This document shows, piece after piece, positions 35,606-44,537 of a DNA stretch of 64,000 bases. Both the position numbers and the translations under genes were made by a program. The stretch's first letter is position 1; each line of letters opens with the position of its first letter. The notes beneath the pieces were generated by a model, which was given only the letters and a program-made list of their open reading frames with translations, did not search any database and was not told the origin of the DNA. Origin of the DNA: Rhizobium sp. CCGE531 (GTDB lineage Bacteria; Pseudomonadota; Alphaproteobacteria; Rhizobiales; Rhizobiaceae); the NCBI RefSeq assembly GCF_003627795.1, contig NZ_CP032685.1, positions 1,396,466-1,460,465 on the forward strand, in the 5' to 3' direction.

Positions 35606-36826
35606 TTAGTCGCTCGGCAGCGGCCCGGGGAGTAACAATGTTGTCGGGAAGCCGACAACCGGCGGCATCATCCAGCGACAGGCCCTTCCATGGCCGACAC
35701 TTTGCACCATCCCGGTCGCTGCAAGCGCGTCGAGCGCGCGTTGCACCGTGCGCGGGCTTGTCGCCAGTGCAATCGACAGTGCCGAACTCGACCAGGATTC
35801 TCCATCCGACAGCAGAGCAAGCAGCGCGCCATTCTCGACCTCGACGGGCGGCGCTAGCACCACGACATCGCGTTTCCCGCGCGGCGTCAGCGCAAAGCCG
35901 CGCGGCGTCGCGCTGATATCGGCCAGTGGCTCCAAGGCGGCGCGAAGCCTCCCGATCTCGACCCTGAGCCTCGCCCTGTGGGATTCGTCGGCATGGCGAG
36001 CGCGGAATGCGCGCGAAAGCAAGGTGGCGCGCGGCACATCGGCAGGGGCGGCCTCGGCAAGCGCGCGCGCCAGGGCAAACAGCACCGGCCGGCTCGCGAG
36101 CGGCACGATCTCGCCTCCGCTGCGCACAATATTGCGGCAGGCATCAACGACCAATGTTCCGGACGCCAACAGGGCCTCGACCTCGTCGAGCGACAGCAAT
36201 TTTTCCTCGCCCTGGGCCACCAGACGTGCGGCCGGGGCATCGAGAGCACGTGTCACGTCGTGCACTTCGATCGCAAGCGCGGGGATTGCGGCCTTGCCGG
36301 CCGCCTCCGCGGCGCGCGCAAGGGCGGCGCGGGCCGGCGCGATCCGCAGGCGGCGGATGGCGATGCCGGCGACTGCCAGTTCATGGCTCGCCCTTGCGGC
36401 CGGTGGCAGCGGCGATGGGTCGAGCTTCGCCAACAGGCGTTCAGCCTCGTCCAGATGGCCGACGAGCAGCAGGCGCCGTATCTGCAGGTTGCGGGCATGG
36501 GCCGCATTAATGTGGTCGCCATGTTTTTCGAGGGCGACCCTTGCCGTCTCCAGCGTTTTTTCCGGCCAGCCGAGGTCACGCGATACGAGGGCAATCTCGG
36601 CTTCGGCCACAGTGCACCGCGCACGGGCGACGGCCTCGCGCGGACCGAAGGCTCGCGCAGCACTCTTCAAGAGCATCTTGGCGCGGACAAGGTCTCCGAG
36701 CTGCGCCATGGCAATGCCGCGCAGCGCCAGGGCCGCCGCATCCTCGCGCAGCGCCACACGCTTCAGCGCACCCAGCACATCGCCGGCGGCAAGCGCCTGA
36801 GCTGCCGCGACGATCAGCGAGTCCAT
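35606..36826 (-). CDS. Transcriptional regulator with helical repeat domain and winged HTH
   Basis: A 406-residue protein. Residues 1-190 are alanine-rich TPR-like helices (AMAQLGDLVRAKMLLKSAA, then HLDEAERLLAKLDPSPLP). Residues 255-330 resemble a bacterial transcription activator winged domain (LRVEIGRLRAALEPLADI, then ATPRGFALTP), and the C-terminal segment WSSSALSIALATSPRTVQRALDAL is a second helix-turn-helix. ATG at 36826 has GGGA 5 bases upstream. It is divergent from the DUF899 gene across 120 bases; this regulator/DUF899 pairing suggests local control. Ligand unknown. Confidence 0.8.
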   Translation of the reverse strand: MDSLIVAAAQALAAGDVLGALKRVALREDAAALALRGIAMAQLGDLVRAKMLLKSAARAFGPREAVARARCTVAEAEIALVSRDLGWPEKTLETARVALEKHGDHINAAHARNLQIRRLLLVGHLDEAERLLAKLDPSPLPPAARASHELAVAGIAIRRLRIAPARAALARAAEAAGKAAIPALAIEVHDVTRALDAPAARLVAQGEEKLLSLDEVEALLASGTLVVDACRNIVRSGGEIVPLASRPVLFALARALAEAAPADVPRATLLSRAFRARHADESHRARLRVEIGRLRAALEPLADISATPRGFALTPRGKRDVVVLAPPVEVENGALLALLSDGESWSSSALSIALATSPRTVQRALDALAATGMVQSVGHGRACRWMMPPVVGFPTTLLLPGPLPSD

Positions 36827-36945
36827 CGAAATCCCGTCACACTTGTAACTCCCACCCCTTGAGGTTCCAGCGGTAAGGTATCGCATATCGGCAGGCAAGA
36901 TGCAGCGCCGACAAGGACGACCTGACAGACAAGAGGAGATGAACC

Positions 36946-37743
36946 ATGACGATGCATCGGACAGGAACGCGCCAGGAGTGGCTTTCGGCACGGCTTTCGC
37001 TGCTGGATGAGGAAAAGGAGCTGACGCGACGCAGCGATGAGATTGCCGCCCGCCGTCAGGAACTGCCCTGGGTGAAGGTGGAGAAGGACTATCGGCTCGA
37101 GACCGAGAAAGGCGTCGTTCCGCTTTCGGCCCTCTTCAAGGGAGGCTCGCAGCTTCTCGTCTATCACTTCATGTTCGGAACCGATTACACGGCCGGCTGC
37201 CCATCCTGCTCGTCGATCGCCGACGGTTTCAACGGCATTGCAGTCCATCTTGAAAACCACGACGTCGCTTTTTCCGCAATATCCCGGGCGCCACTCGTGA
37301 AACTGCAGGAATTCAAACGGCGCATGGGCTGGACATTCGATTGGGCCTCTTCGGCCAACAGCGATTTCAACCATGATTTCAATGTCTGGTTCACGCCGGA
37401 GGAGCAGCGCGACGGCGGCATCGAATATAATTACCGTCGCGAGCCGCCAATGCCCGACGCTCAGGCAGGCAAGACGATGCAGCAATGGGAGCTGCGCGGC
37501 AGCGAAGGCCCGGTCGAACTGATGGCGTCAATGACGGGGACGGATGTTGCGACCTACACGCGCGATCGGCCCGGCGTCAGTGCTTTCGCGATGCGTGACG
37601 GCGAGATCTATCACACCTACTCGTCCTATGCCCGTGGCCTCGACGGTCTCTGGGGCATGTACCAATGGCTCGACCGCGCGCCGCTTGGCCGCAACGAGAC
37701 CGGCGTGTGGTGGAGGCACCATGACCGATACGGAGCAAACTGA
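36946..37743 (+). CDS. DUF899 thioredoxin-like protein
   Basis: A 265-residue protein of the DUF899 family (thioredoxin-like fold). Recognisable features: RQELPWVKVEKDYRLET, HFMFGTDYTAGCPSCSSIAD with the C-x2-C pair in the thioredoxin active-site position, and ISRAPLVKLQEFKRRMGW. Ends with DRYGAN. AGGAGAT lies 5 bases before the ATG. Stop and the next start overlap (TGATG), so the following small membrane protein is translationally coupled. Enzymatic role unestablished; a thiol oxidoreductase is likely. Confidence 0.88.
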   Translation: MTMHRTGTRQEWLSARLSLLDEEKELTRRSDEIAARRQELPWVKVEKDYRLETEKGVVPLSALFKGGSQLLVYHFMFGTDYTAGCPSCSSIADGFNGIAVHLENHDVAFSAISRAPLVKLQEFKRRMGWTFDWASSANSDFNHDFNVWFTPEEQRDGGIEYNYRREPPMPDAQAGKTMQQWELRGSEGPVELMASMTGTDVATYTRDRPGVSAFAMRDGEIYHTYSSYARGLDGLWGMYQWLDRAPLGRNETGVWWRHHDRYGAN

Positions 37744-38027
37744 TGTCCGTCTCGTCGGAAATCGGTGAAAGGGGCGGCGGCCATACCGCCGCCCCTACCC
37801 TGCCCGTCATCGCCGGCCGCCTGCTGGCTTTAGCGGCCGCGCCGAGCTTCGCCCTGATGACGGTGCTATCTGCTTATGGTTCGGCCGGCGACATGATCTG
37901 CTCCACACAGGGCAGCTCTGTCTTCGCCGGGATGGTGCCGATGTATCTGCTCATGACCTTCTTCCACTGCGGCCCCTGGCTGAGGCTGCTTGCGAGAGAT
38001 GGAAATGGCGCACGTGTGCCGGGCTAG
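37743..38027 (+). CDS. Small membrane protein coupled to DUF899
   Basis: A 94-residue protein with two hydrophobic segments (VIAGRLLALAAAPSFALMTVL and GMVPMYLLMTFFHCGPWLRLL). One cysteine in DMICSTQGS and an HCGPW motif in the second helix. It starts within the stop codon of the DUF899 gene. I do not recognise a named family. Probably works with the DUF899 protein at the inner membrane. Confidence 0.75.
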   Translation: MSVSSEIGERGGGHTAAPTLPVIAGRLLALAAAPSFALMTVLSAYGSAGDMICSTQGSSVFAGMVPMYLLMTFFHCGPWLRLLARDGNGARVPG

Positions 38028-38039
38028 ATCTCGGCAACG

Positions 38040-38852
38040 CTAGGCAAGGTTCCTGAGATAGAGCGAAAGCAGCTGGGTCTGCGAGGAAATGCCGAGCTTG
38101 CGATAGACGTTACGGCGATGGACCTTCACCGTGCCCGTCGAGATATTGAGCTTCAGGCCGATCGATTCCGATGAATGCCCCTGCAAAACGAGCTCGACGA
38201 TGGCAGTCTCCCGGCTTGTCAAATTAAGATCCCGCCAGACGGTTTCGGCTGGCGGGCTATTCCCGTTCTGGCCTTGCCTGCGCCGACTTCTGCCGCCGGC
38301 CGCCAATTGCGCATCGAAGCGCGATGCGAGGCCGGACCAATAGTGCTTCACCATATTTGCGACGAGCGGCTCGACCTTCTTCAGCGTCGCGAATTCCGCG
38401 GGCGGGAAAACCCCGGTCTTCTCGCGCCGCATCAATGACAGGACGATCGTGACGTCCTCGTCGGCATTGACGAAAAACCCGATCTCCTCGGCAAGCCCGG
38501 TCTGGACATAATAGGTCCGGTAATACTCGCTGGAAAAAAAGCGATCCGGCGCCAGCTCCCGCATCCTGAGCACGCCTTCGCGGCGTTCGCGCGCCGTGTG
38601 ATAGAAGGGGTCCAGCAGATAGGGACCGGCCTGATAAAGCGTGACGAAGACGACATGCTCCTCGTGGTCGAAGGTGCTGTAAAGATCGATCGGCCGCTCC
38701 TTGCCGCGATAGGCGAAAACGACCACGTAGTCGAACCGCACCAGCGCCGCCATCATCTGACGGAACGTCTCTCCGAATTCTGCGTCCGCCATCGTCGATC
38801 GGCCGATCGTGGCGTTGAAGGCGGCAAACAGCCCTTCAAGGTCGGTGCTCAT
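38040..38852 (-). CDS. LuxR-family transcriptional regulator
   Basis: A 270-residue protein. The C-terminal LuxR HTH is clear: LTSRETAIVELVLQGHSSESI and LNISTGTVKVHRRNVYRKL. The N-terminal 190 residues do not show the AHL-binding W-Y-W-D pattern, so it is not a typical quorum regulator. ATG at 38852 has GGGGGAT 7 bases upstream. It is divergent from a polyamine-type ABC operon, suggesting control of that operon by an unknown ligand. Confidence 0.85.
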   Translation of the reverse strand: MSTDLEGLFAAFNATIGRSTMADAEFGETFRQMMAALVRFDYVVVFAYRGKERPIDLYSTFDHEEHVVFVTLYQAGPYLLDPFYHTARERREGVLRMRELAPDRFFSSEYYRTYYVQTGLAEEIGFFVNADEDVTIVLSLMRREKTGVFPPAEFATLKKVEPLVANMVKHYWSGLASRFDAQLAAGGRSRRRQGQNGNSPPAETVWRDLNLTSRETAIVELVLQGHSSESIGLKLNISTGTVKVHRRNVYRKLGISSQTQLLSLYLRNLA

Positions 38853-38930
38853 GTGACGGATCCCCCTTTGCCGCCCTGCACTAACAAGCGCAGCCCTATA
38901 TACACCTTCCACGAAGCATTCCGCACGGAA

Positions 38931-38955
38931 ATACCTCTTTCGGGGTATATACCTC
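38931..38955. promoter_or_regulatory. ATACCTC repeats in LuxR/ABC divergent promoter
   Basis: ATACCTC occurs at 38931-38937 and again at 38949-38955, with the palindrome GGTATATACC at 38944-38953 overlapping the second copy. The site lies 80-110 bases before both divergent genes and could bind the LuxR-type regulator. Confidence 0.35.
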
Positions 38956-39039
38956 GCGGGAAGCTCAGGCTTACTCTTTCCTTAACGACGGTGGCAATAA
39001 GGCAGATCAAAGACTGCCGACCAACCGCAGGGAACAGAC

Positions 39040-40131
39040 GTGGCATCCGCTTCAACGAACGATATCGAATTCCGTTCGGTCACGAAGAACTATGGCGCCG
39101 TGACCGCCGTAATGGACATCAACCTCAATGTGCCCAAGGGCGCATTCCTGGCGCTTCTCGGCCCTTCCGGCTGCGGCAAGACGACCTGCCTGCGCATGAT
39201 CGGCGACTTCGAACAGCCAAGCGAAGGCACGGTGCTGATCGACGGGCACGAAATGAACGGCGTGCCTGCCTACCGGCGCCCGGTCAACATGGTGTTCCAG
39301 CACTATGCGCTGTTTCCGCATTTCAATGTCGCGCAGAACGTCGCCTACGGGCTGAAGCAGATGCGCCCGAAGATCAAATCGGCCGAGGTAGACCGGCGCG
39401 TTGCCGAAGCGCTCGAGATGGTTCGCCTAGGCGGCTTTGCCAAACGCCGCATCCATGAAATGTCCGGCGGGCAGCAGCAACGCGTCGCGCTGGCCCGCGC
39501 CATCGTCAACCGCCCCTCCGTACTCCTGCTCGACGAGCCGCTCGCCGCCCTCGACAAGAAGCTGCGTTCGGCCATGCAGATCGAGCTTCAGACGCTGCAG
39601 CGAGACCTTGGCATCACCTTCGTTCTCGTGACCCATGACCAGGAAGAAGCGCTGTCGATGGCCGATATCGTCTGCGTCATGAGCGCCGGCCGCATCCGCC
39701 AGCTCGGGGCGCCTCAGGAAGTCTATGACCGGCCCGCCGATCTCTTCGTCGCCGATTTCGTCGGCAAGACCAACCGCATAGAGGCGACGATGGAAGCGGA
39801 TGGCGAAACGCTTCGCCTTGCTGACGGTTCGGCCCTTTCGGCTGGCAAGCGCCTCGCACCGGGAGCGGCGATCGCAGCGCTGCGCCCGGAGGCGATCCAT
39901 CTCAGCCGCGACATGGCTGCATCAGGCATGTCCTTCAAGGGCACGGTGACGCATCGCATCTTCCTGGGCTCGTCAGCCGAATATGCGGTCACCGTCCCCG
40001 GACTGGGCGATTTACTAATCACTTCGGATCGCCGCAGCATGAACGAAAGCGATCTCGTCGGTCCGGGCGAACAGGTCTTCCTCGGCTTCGACCCTAAAGC
40101 CTTACATGTCTTTCCAGCATCGAATGCATAA
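39040..40131 (+). CDS. Polyamine-type ABC transporter ATPase (PotA-like)
   Basis: A 363-residue ATPase: Walker A GPSGCGKTT, Q-loop FQHYALFPHFNV, signature MSGGQQQRVALARAI, Walker B VLLLDEPLAALD, and a C-terminal TOBE domain (residues 245-360) typical of PotA/FbpC importers. Start is GTG at 39040 with AGGGAA upstream. First gene of a four-gene importer followed by an SDR. TOBE-type ATPases serve spermidine/putrescine, iron or opine-like substrates. Confidence 0.92.
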   Translation: MASASTNDIEFRSVTKNYGAVTAVMDINLNVPKGAFLALLGPSGCGKTTCLRMIGDFEQPSEGTVLIDGHEMNGVPAYRRPVNMVFQHYALFPHFNVAQNVAYGLKQMRPKIKSAEVDRRVAEALEMVRLGGFAKRRIHEMSGGQQQRVALARAIVNRPSVLLLDEPLAALDKKLRSAMQIELQTLQRDLGITFVLVTHDQEEALSMADIVCVMSAGRIRQLGAPQEVYDRPADLFVADFVGKTNRIEATMEADGETLRLADGSALSAGKRLAPGAAIAALRPEAIHLSRDMAASGMSFKGTVTHRIFLGSSAEYAVTVPGLGDLLITSDRRSMNESDLVGPGEQVFLGFDPKALHVFPASNA

Positions 40132-40153
40132 GCCAAAACAAGGGAACAGCATC

Positions 40154-41317
40154 ATGAGCAAGGATTATAAGGACAATCTTCCGATTTCAGCCGAAGGCTT
40201 CATGGATGAATTCATGCGCCTGAAGCGCGGCTCCGTCAGCCGTCGTCACTTCCTGAACATCACTGGCCTCGGCCTTGCGACGGCCGTCCTGTCGCGCGTC
40301 CCGGGCGCGCTGTCGACGCCGGCCTATGCCGCCGGTGAGCTTGGCACACAGATGTCGATCGCCACCTGGCCGAACTATCATGATCCCGCGACCTTCGAGA
40401 ACTTCAAGGCGGCAACCGGCGTCGCCGTCGAGGTCAACGTCTTCGGCTCGAATGAGGAAATGCTCGCAAAGCTCCAGGCCGGCGCCTCCGGTTGGTCGCT
40501 CTTCGTTCCCACAAATTACACGATTTCGACCCATCACAAGCTCGGCCTCATCGAGGAACTCGACCTTTCGAAGATCCCGAACTTCAGCCAGGCAACCGAA
40601 AGCCCGCGCTTCACCAAGGAAGGGCAGATCGACGGCAAAACCTATGCCGTGCCGAAGAACTGGGGCACGACCGGCTTCTCGGTCAACACCAAGAAGATCA
40701 AGACCAAGCTTTCAAGCTGGAAGGATTTCTTCGAGATCGCGCAGACGGAGGCCGACGGCCGCGCCATGGTGCATGACTATCAGCTGACGACCATCGGCAG
40801 TGCGCTCGTTTCCCTCGGCTATGATTTCAACTCGATCAAGCCGGAAGAGCTTGCCAAGGCCGAGGAATTGCTGATCAAGGTCAAGCCGCATCTCTTCGCC
40901 ATCAATTCCGACTACCAGCCGTCCATGCGGTCGACAGACGCCTGGCTGACGATGTGCTGGACCAATGACGGCGCGCAGCTCAATCGCGACATGCCGGAGC
41001 TTGCCTATGTGCTCGGCAAGGACGGCGGCGAGATCTGGACCGATTATTACGCGATCCCCAAGGATGCGCCGAACAAGGCGGCAGGCTACGCGCTTCTCAA
41101 CTATCTCATGGATCCGAAGAATGCGGTAAAGGAGCATATCGCCAACGGCGCGCCGACCACCGACAGCCGCGTCATCGGGCTGCTGCCGAAGGAGATCACC
41201 GCGAACAAGATCGTCTATCCGGACGAGGCCGCGCTGACGCCGCTGGAATTCGGCGCCGCCGTCACGCTCACCGATCCGAGCCGTGCCGAACTGATGGCTC
41301 GCTTCAAGTCGGCCTGA
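40154..41317 (+). CDS. Tat-exported solute-binding protein (PotD-like)
   Basis: A 387-residue binding protein of the spermidine/putrescine family (SBP family 1/PotD fold). The N-terminus carries a twin-arginine signal: SRRHFLNITGLGLATAVL, cleaved near AYA/AGELG. The mature part starts MSIATWPNYHDPATFENF and has the KNWGTTGFSVNTKKIK and TDAWLTMCWTNDGAQL strings of polyamine-binding proteins. Tat export, unusual for such proteins, suggests folding before export. AGGGAA precedes ATG 40154. Confidence 0.88.
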   Translation: MSKDYKDNLPISAEGFMDEFMRLKRGSVSRRHFLNITGLGLATAVLSRVPGALSTPAYAAGELGTQMSIATWPNYHDPATFENFKAATGVAVEVNVFGSNEEMLAKLQAGASGWSLFVPTNYTISTHHKLGLIEELDLSKIPNFSQATESPRFTKEGQIDGKTYAVPKNWGTTGFSVNTKKIKTKLSSWKDFFEIAQTEADGRAMVHDYQLTTIGSALVSLGYDFNSIKPEELAKAEELLIKVKPHLFAINSDYQPSMRSTDAWLTMCWTNDGAQLNRDMPELAYVLGKDGGEIWTDYYAIPKDAPNKAAGYALLNYLMDPKNAVKEHIANGAPTTDSRVIGLLPKEITANKIVYPDEAALTPLEFGAAVTLTDPSRAELMARFKSA

Positions 41318-41401
41318 TCGCCCCGCTCAACTCCGGCCCCCGCCGTCCTGACGGCGAGGGGCTGGCCTCGCGCTTAGAACCGGCGGATAAAGAACCTTTC
41401 G

Positions 41402-42268
41402 ATGCCTTTCACCCCTGCCACCAAACGGCGCCTCGTCACCGCTGCCCTTGTCGGTCCGGCAAGCATCTGGCTGTTCGTCTTCCTGGTGTTGCCCTTCATC
41501 GCCATCATCGTCTTTGCCTTTGGCGAACGCGCGCCGGAAGGCGGCTATCAGGCGGCCTTCACCTTGGCGCAATTCGCCAATCTCGGCTCTCGCTCGGCTG
41601 CCTTCATCAATACGCTGATCCTGGCCCCGATCGGCGCGGCTGCCTGCCTGCTCGTTGCCTATCCGGTCGCCTATTATCTCGCCGTCAAGGCCAGTCCGCA
41701 GCGCCGGCTGCTGCTCGTTTCGCTGGTTGTCGTTCCCTTCTGGACCAGCCTGCTGGTGCGCACCTATGCCTGGATGTATCTCCTCGGTGCGCGCGGAATC
41801 CCACATCTGCTCGAATTCTTCGGCATCGAGAATGTCAGGCTTATCAACACGCCCGGCGCGGTGCTGCTCGGCATCGTCTACGGTTATCTGCCGCTGATGA
41901 TCATGCCGATCTACGTCAGCCTCGAAAAGCTCGATAGGCGGCTATTGGAAGCATCCGCCGATCTCGGCGCCAGGCCCGTCTCGACCTTCTTCGGCATCAC
42001 GCTGCCGCTGTCGCTGCCTGGAGTCATGACTGGTGTGGCGCTGGTGACGATCCTCTTGCTCGGGGAATATCTGATCCCGCAGCTGCTCGGCGGCGGCAAG
42101 GTGTTCTTCATCGGCAATGCACTGGTCGACCTCTTCCTGCAATCGCGCAACTGGCCCTTCGGATCGGCGATTGCCGTGACGCTGGTCGCCGTCGTCGTCA
42201 TCGTGCTCTTGGTCGCCATGCGCATCGCCTGGCGCGTTGCCGGCACCCGCCAGGTGGATCTCGTCTGA
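41402..42268 (+). CDS. ABC transporter permease (PotB-like)
   Basis: A 288-residue inner-membrane permease with about six helices. The conserved loop for ATPase contact is EASADLGARPVSTFFGITLPLSLPG. VVPFWTSLLVRTYAWMYLLG is typical of PotB. The stop overlaps the start of the next permease (TGATG). Pairs with it to form the channel for the PotD-like binding protein. Confidence 0.9.
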   Translation: MPFTPATKRRLVTAALVGPASIWLFVFLVLPFIAIIVFAFGERAPEGGYQAAFTLAQFANLGSRSAAFINTLILAPIGAAACLLVAYPVAYYLAVKASPQRRLLLVSLVVVPFWTSLLVRTYAWMYLLGARGIPHLLEFFGIENVRLINTPGAVLLGIVYGYLPLMIMPIYVSLEKLDRRLLEASADLGARPVSTFFGITLPLSLPGVMTGVALVTILLLGEYLIPQLLGGGKVFFIGNALVDLFLQSRNWPFGSAIAVTLVAVVVIVLLVAMRIAWRVAGTRQVDLV

Positions 42269-43080
42269 TGCGCGCCCTCGTCACTTTCGTCTATCTGTTC
42301 CTCTATACGCCGATCGCGCTCGTCGTCCTGTTCTCCTTCAATGCGGGTCGCAATGCGAGCGAGTTCACCGGCTTCTCGACGCAATGGTATGGGCGAGCGC
42401 TGTCGAACACCTTCCTGATGGAAGCGCTGCAAAACAGCCTCATCATCGCCTTCACCAGTGCGGCGCTCGCCGCAATCTTTGGCACGATGGCGGCGATCGG
42501 GCTAGAGCGGCTCGGTCCACGCACCCGCGCCATCTTCGACGGGCTGTTTGCCGCGGCGATCGTCGTACCGGGCGTCGTCATCGGCATTGCGACGCTGGTG
42601 GCACTGGTCGAAGTCTTCGGCGTTATCAACCCATTGATCGCAGCCGTCTGGCCCGGCGACCAGCCGCCGAAATTCGCGCTCGGCTACGGCTCGATCATCG
42701 CGGCACACGGTCTGTTTACGATGGCACTCATAACGATGATCGTGAAAGCGCGCATCGCCGGTCTCGGGCGCGATATCGTCGAAGCATCCAGCGATCTCTA
42801 TGCCACGCCGCTGACCACCTTCCGGCAAATCGTGCTGCCGCAGATCATGCCGTCGATCCTCGCCGGCTTCCTGCTCGCCTTCACCTTTTCCTTCGACGAT
42901 TTCATCATCGCCTTCTTCGTGGCGGGATCGAACACGACGCTGCCGATCTATGTCTTCGCCTCGATCCGCCGCGGCGTCACGCCGGAGATCAACGCGATCG
43001 CGACCATGGTGCTGATCGCATCGCTCTGCCTCATCCTCATCGCGCGTTTCCTGATGCGCGAAAAGACAACGACAAACTGA
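42268..43080 (+). CDS. ABC transporter permease (PotC-like)
   Basis: A 270-residue permease. Typical PotC strings are LYTPIALVVLFSFNAGRNAS at the N-terminus, EASSDLYATPLTTFRQIVLPQIMPS as the ATPase-contact loop, and FSFDDFIIAFFVAG. It starts in the stop codon of the preceding permease and is followed 14 bases later by an SDR gene in the same operon. Confidence 0.9.
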   Translation: MRALVTFVYLFLYTPIALVVLFSFNAGRNASEFTGFSTQWYGRALSNTFLMEALQNSLIIAFTSAALAAIFGTMAAIGLERLGPRTRAIFDGLFAAAIVVPGVVIGIATLVALVEVFGVINPLIAAVWPGDQPPKFALGYGSIIAAHGLFTMALITMIVKARIAGLGRDIVEASSDLYATPLTTFRQIVLPQIMPSILAGFLLAFTFSFDDFIIAFFVAGSNTTLPIYVFASIRRGVTPEINAIATMVLIASLCLILIARFLMREKTTTN

Positions 43081-43093
43081 CCAGGGAAAAATC

Positions 43094-43855
43094 ATGATAC
43101 TCAAGGATCGGGTCGCAATCGTCACCGGAGCCGGCTCCGGCATCGGCCGCGCCGGCGCGCTGATCATGGCGTGCGAGGGCGCGCATGTGATCGTCGCCGA
43201 TATCGACTTGGCAAATGCCGAGGAAACCGTGAGCCAGATTGCCCAAGCAGGCAACAGCGCGGAAAGTCTGGTTGTCGACGTCATGGACGATCAGGCGCTC
43301 GAGGCCGGTATCGCAGAGATCGCAGCCCGGCATGGCCGCATCGATATTCTGCACAATCACGCCGGCGCTCAGGTGGCGGGCAATCTGGAAGAGGTCGCGG
43401 TTTCCGGTTTCGATGCGTCTTGGAACCTGAATGTGCGAGCGCATTTCATGGCCTCGCGCTTCGTCATGCCGATCATGAAGAAGGCCGGCAAGGGCGTGAT
43501 TCTCAACACCTCCTCATCGTCAGGCGTTCTCTATGATCGCGAGATGATCGCCTACACCACCTCCAAGCACGCGGTCATCGCCATGACCCGGCAGATGGCC
43601 GGCGACTACGCTCGCTTCGGCGTTCGCGTCAACGCGCTCTGCCCCGGTTGGGTCGACACACCCTTCAACGCGCCGTTCATTGCGCAGATGGGCGGACGCG
43701 GCGCCATCGAAGACTATATTGCCGAAAAGGTCCCGCTCGGACGCTGGGCCGATGTTTCGGAAATTGCCGAGCCGATCCTCTTTCTCGTTTCCGACCGATC
43801 CTCCTACATGACGGGACAGATCCTCGTCGTCGATGGCGGTGAAACGGTCGCCTAG
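43094..43855 (+). CDS. SDR-family oxidoreductase
   Basis: A 253-residue short-chain dehydrogenase: TGAGSGIGRAGAL near residue 10, HNHAGAQVAGN (NNAG position changed to NHAG), LNTSSSSGVLYDREMIAY with the catalytic Ser, and Y-x3-K in AYTTSKHAV. Ends DGGETVA. It is the last gene of the PotABCD-type operon, so it probably oxidises the imported compound or its product. Substrate unknown. Confidence 0.87.
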   Translation: MILKDRVAIVTGAGSGIGRAGALIMACEGAHVIVADIDLANAEETVSQIAQAGNSAESLVVDVMDDQALEAGIAEIAARHGRIDILHNHAGAQVAGNLEEVAVSGFDASWNLNVRAHFMASRFVMPIMKKAGKGVILNTSSSSGVLYDREMIAYTTSKHAVIAMTRQMAGDYARFGVRVNALCPGWVDTPFNAPFIAQMGGRGAIEDYIAEKVPLGRWADVSEIAEPILFLVSDRSSYMTGQILVVDGGETVA

Positions 43856-43934
43856 GCTGGATTGGACCGATCGCCGACATTGTATTTGCCTCAGCCAACA
43901 CACATCGTTTGCCTAAGCCGAGTGCGCGTCATTC

Positions 43935-44297
43935 TCACCAGGCGCTCGGCTCACGCACCATATGGATGATATTGGCGGGGCTGGTGATCCAGCCGCCCTT
44001 GAAGCCTTCCGGCAAGGGCTCTATGGCGTCACAGCGCACGACGCCTGCCTCGGCCAGGCGTTCCGCAGCCTGGTCGAAATGCTCGGTGAAAAGCTCTAGC
44101 CAGATTTCGGCTTGGCTCAATCCTGGCGCCTCGTCGAGCCAGAGCTTATTCGGCCCGAGTTCGAAGCCGACCGCTGGTGCCTTGTCGGTAATCGGCGTCA
44201 GGCCGACGACGTCGCGATAGAAGGCGAGCATGGCCTGATATTGATGCGGCGGCACCTTCATGGCGATGTCGATGCCGCCATAGATCGTGGTTGTCAT
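43935..44297 (-). CDS. VOC-family (glyoxalase-like) protein
   Basis: A 120-residue VOC-superfamily protein with the characteristic YRDVVGLTPITDKAP turn and the paired beta-alpha-beta units (FELGPNKLWLDEAP and WLELFTEHFDQAAERLAEAG). Metal ligands are not obvious, so it may be a resistance or binding protein rather than a dioxygenase. GGAGGAA lies 7 bases before the ATG. Divergent from the ArsR-type regulator; the pair is a common arrangement. Confidence 0.85.
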   Translation of the reverse strand: MTTTIYGGIDIAMKVPPHQYQAMLAFYRDVVGLTPITDKAPAVGFELGPNKLWLDEAPGLSQAEIWLELFTEHFDQAAERLAEAGVVRCDAIEPLPEGFKGGWITSPANIIHMVREPSAW

Positions 44298-44521
44298 GTC
44301 TTTTTCCTCCAGGTTTCATCAGCATTTGGCTGGCGGTGCACGAGAGATCGCCCGTCAACCTCGTTGAGGCGACAGCTAACGCGCGGATCGATGTCGCATT
44401 AGAGGCGGGTCAGGCACAGCGGTGGCCGGCACCTTTACCGTTTGCACCGGTTTGTCGACCTGCATACATCCCCAAATTTCCGCTTCATCAAGCCCATTCT
44501 CATTGCACTCCGCCAAAATAA

Positions 44522-44537
44522 GTTATAAAAATATAAC
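44522..44537. promoter_or_regulatory. Inverted repeat abutting arsR-type start codon
   Basis: GTTATA-AAAA-TATAAC forms a perfect 6+6 inverted repeat ending directly at the ATG (44538). TTGCAC at 44503-44508 with TATAAA/TAAAAA 15-17 bases later would place transcription initiation at or very near the start codon. No Shine-Dalgarno site is present, so a leaderless mRNA with autoregulation is suggested. Confidence 0.5.

Noticed and set aside
38040..38852. Quorum-sensing LuxR/LuxI system
   Set aside because: No AHL-pocket signature in the N-terminal domain and no synthase gene in the neighbourhood.
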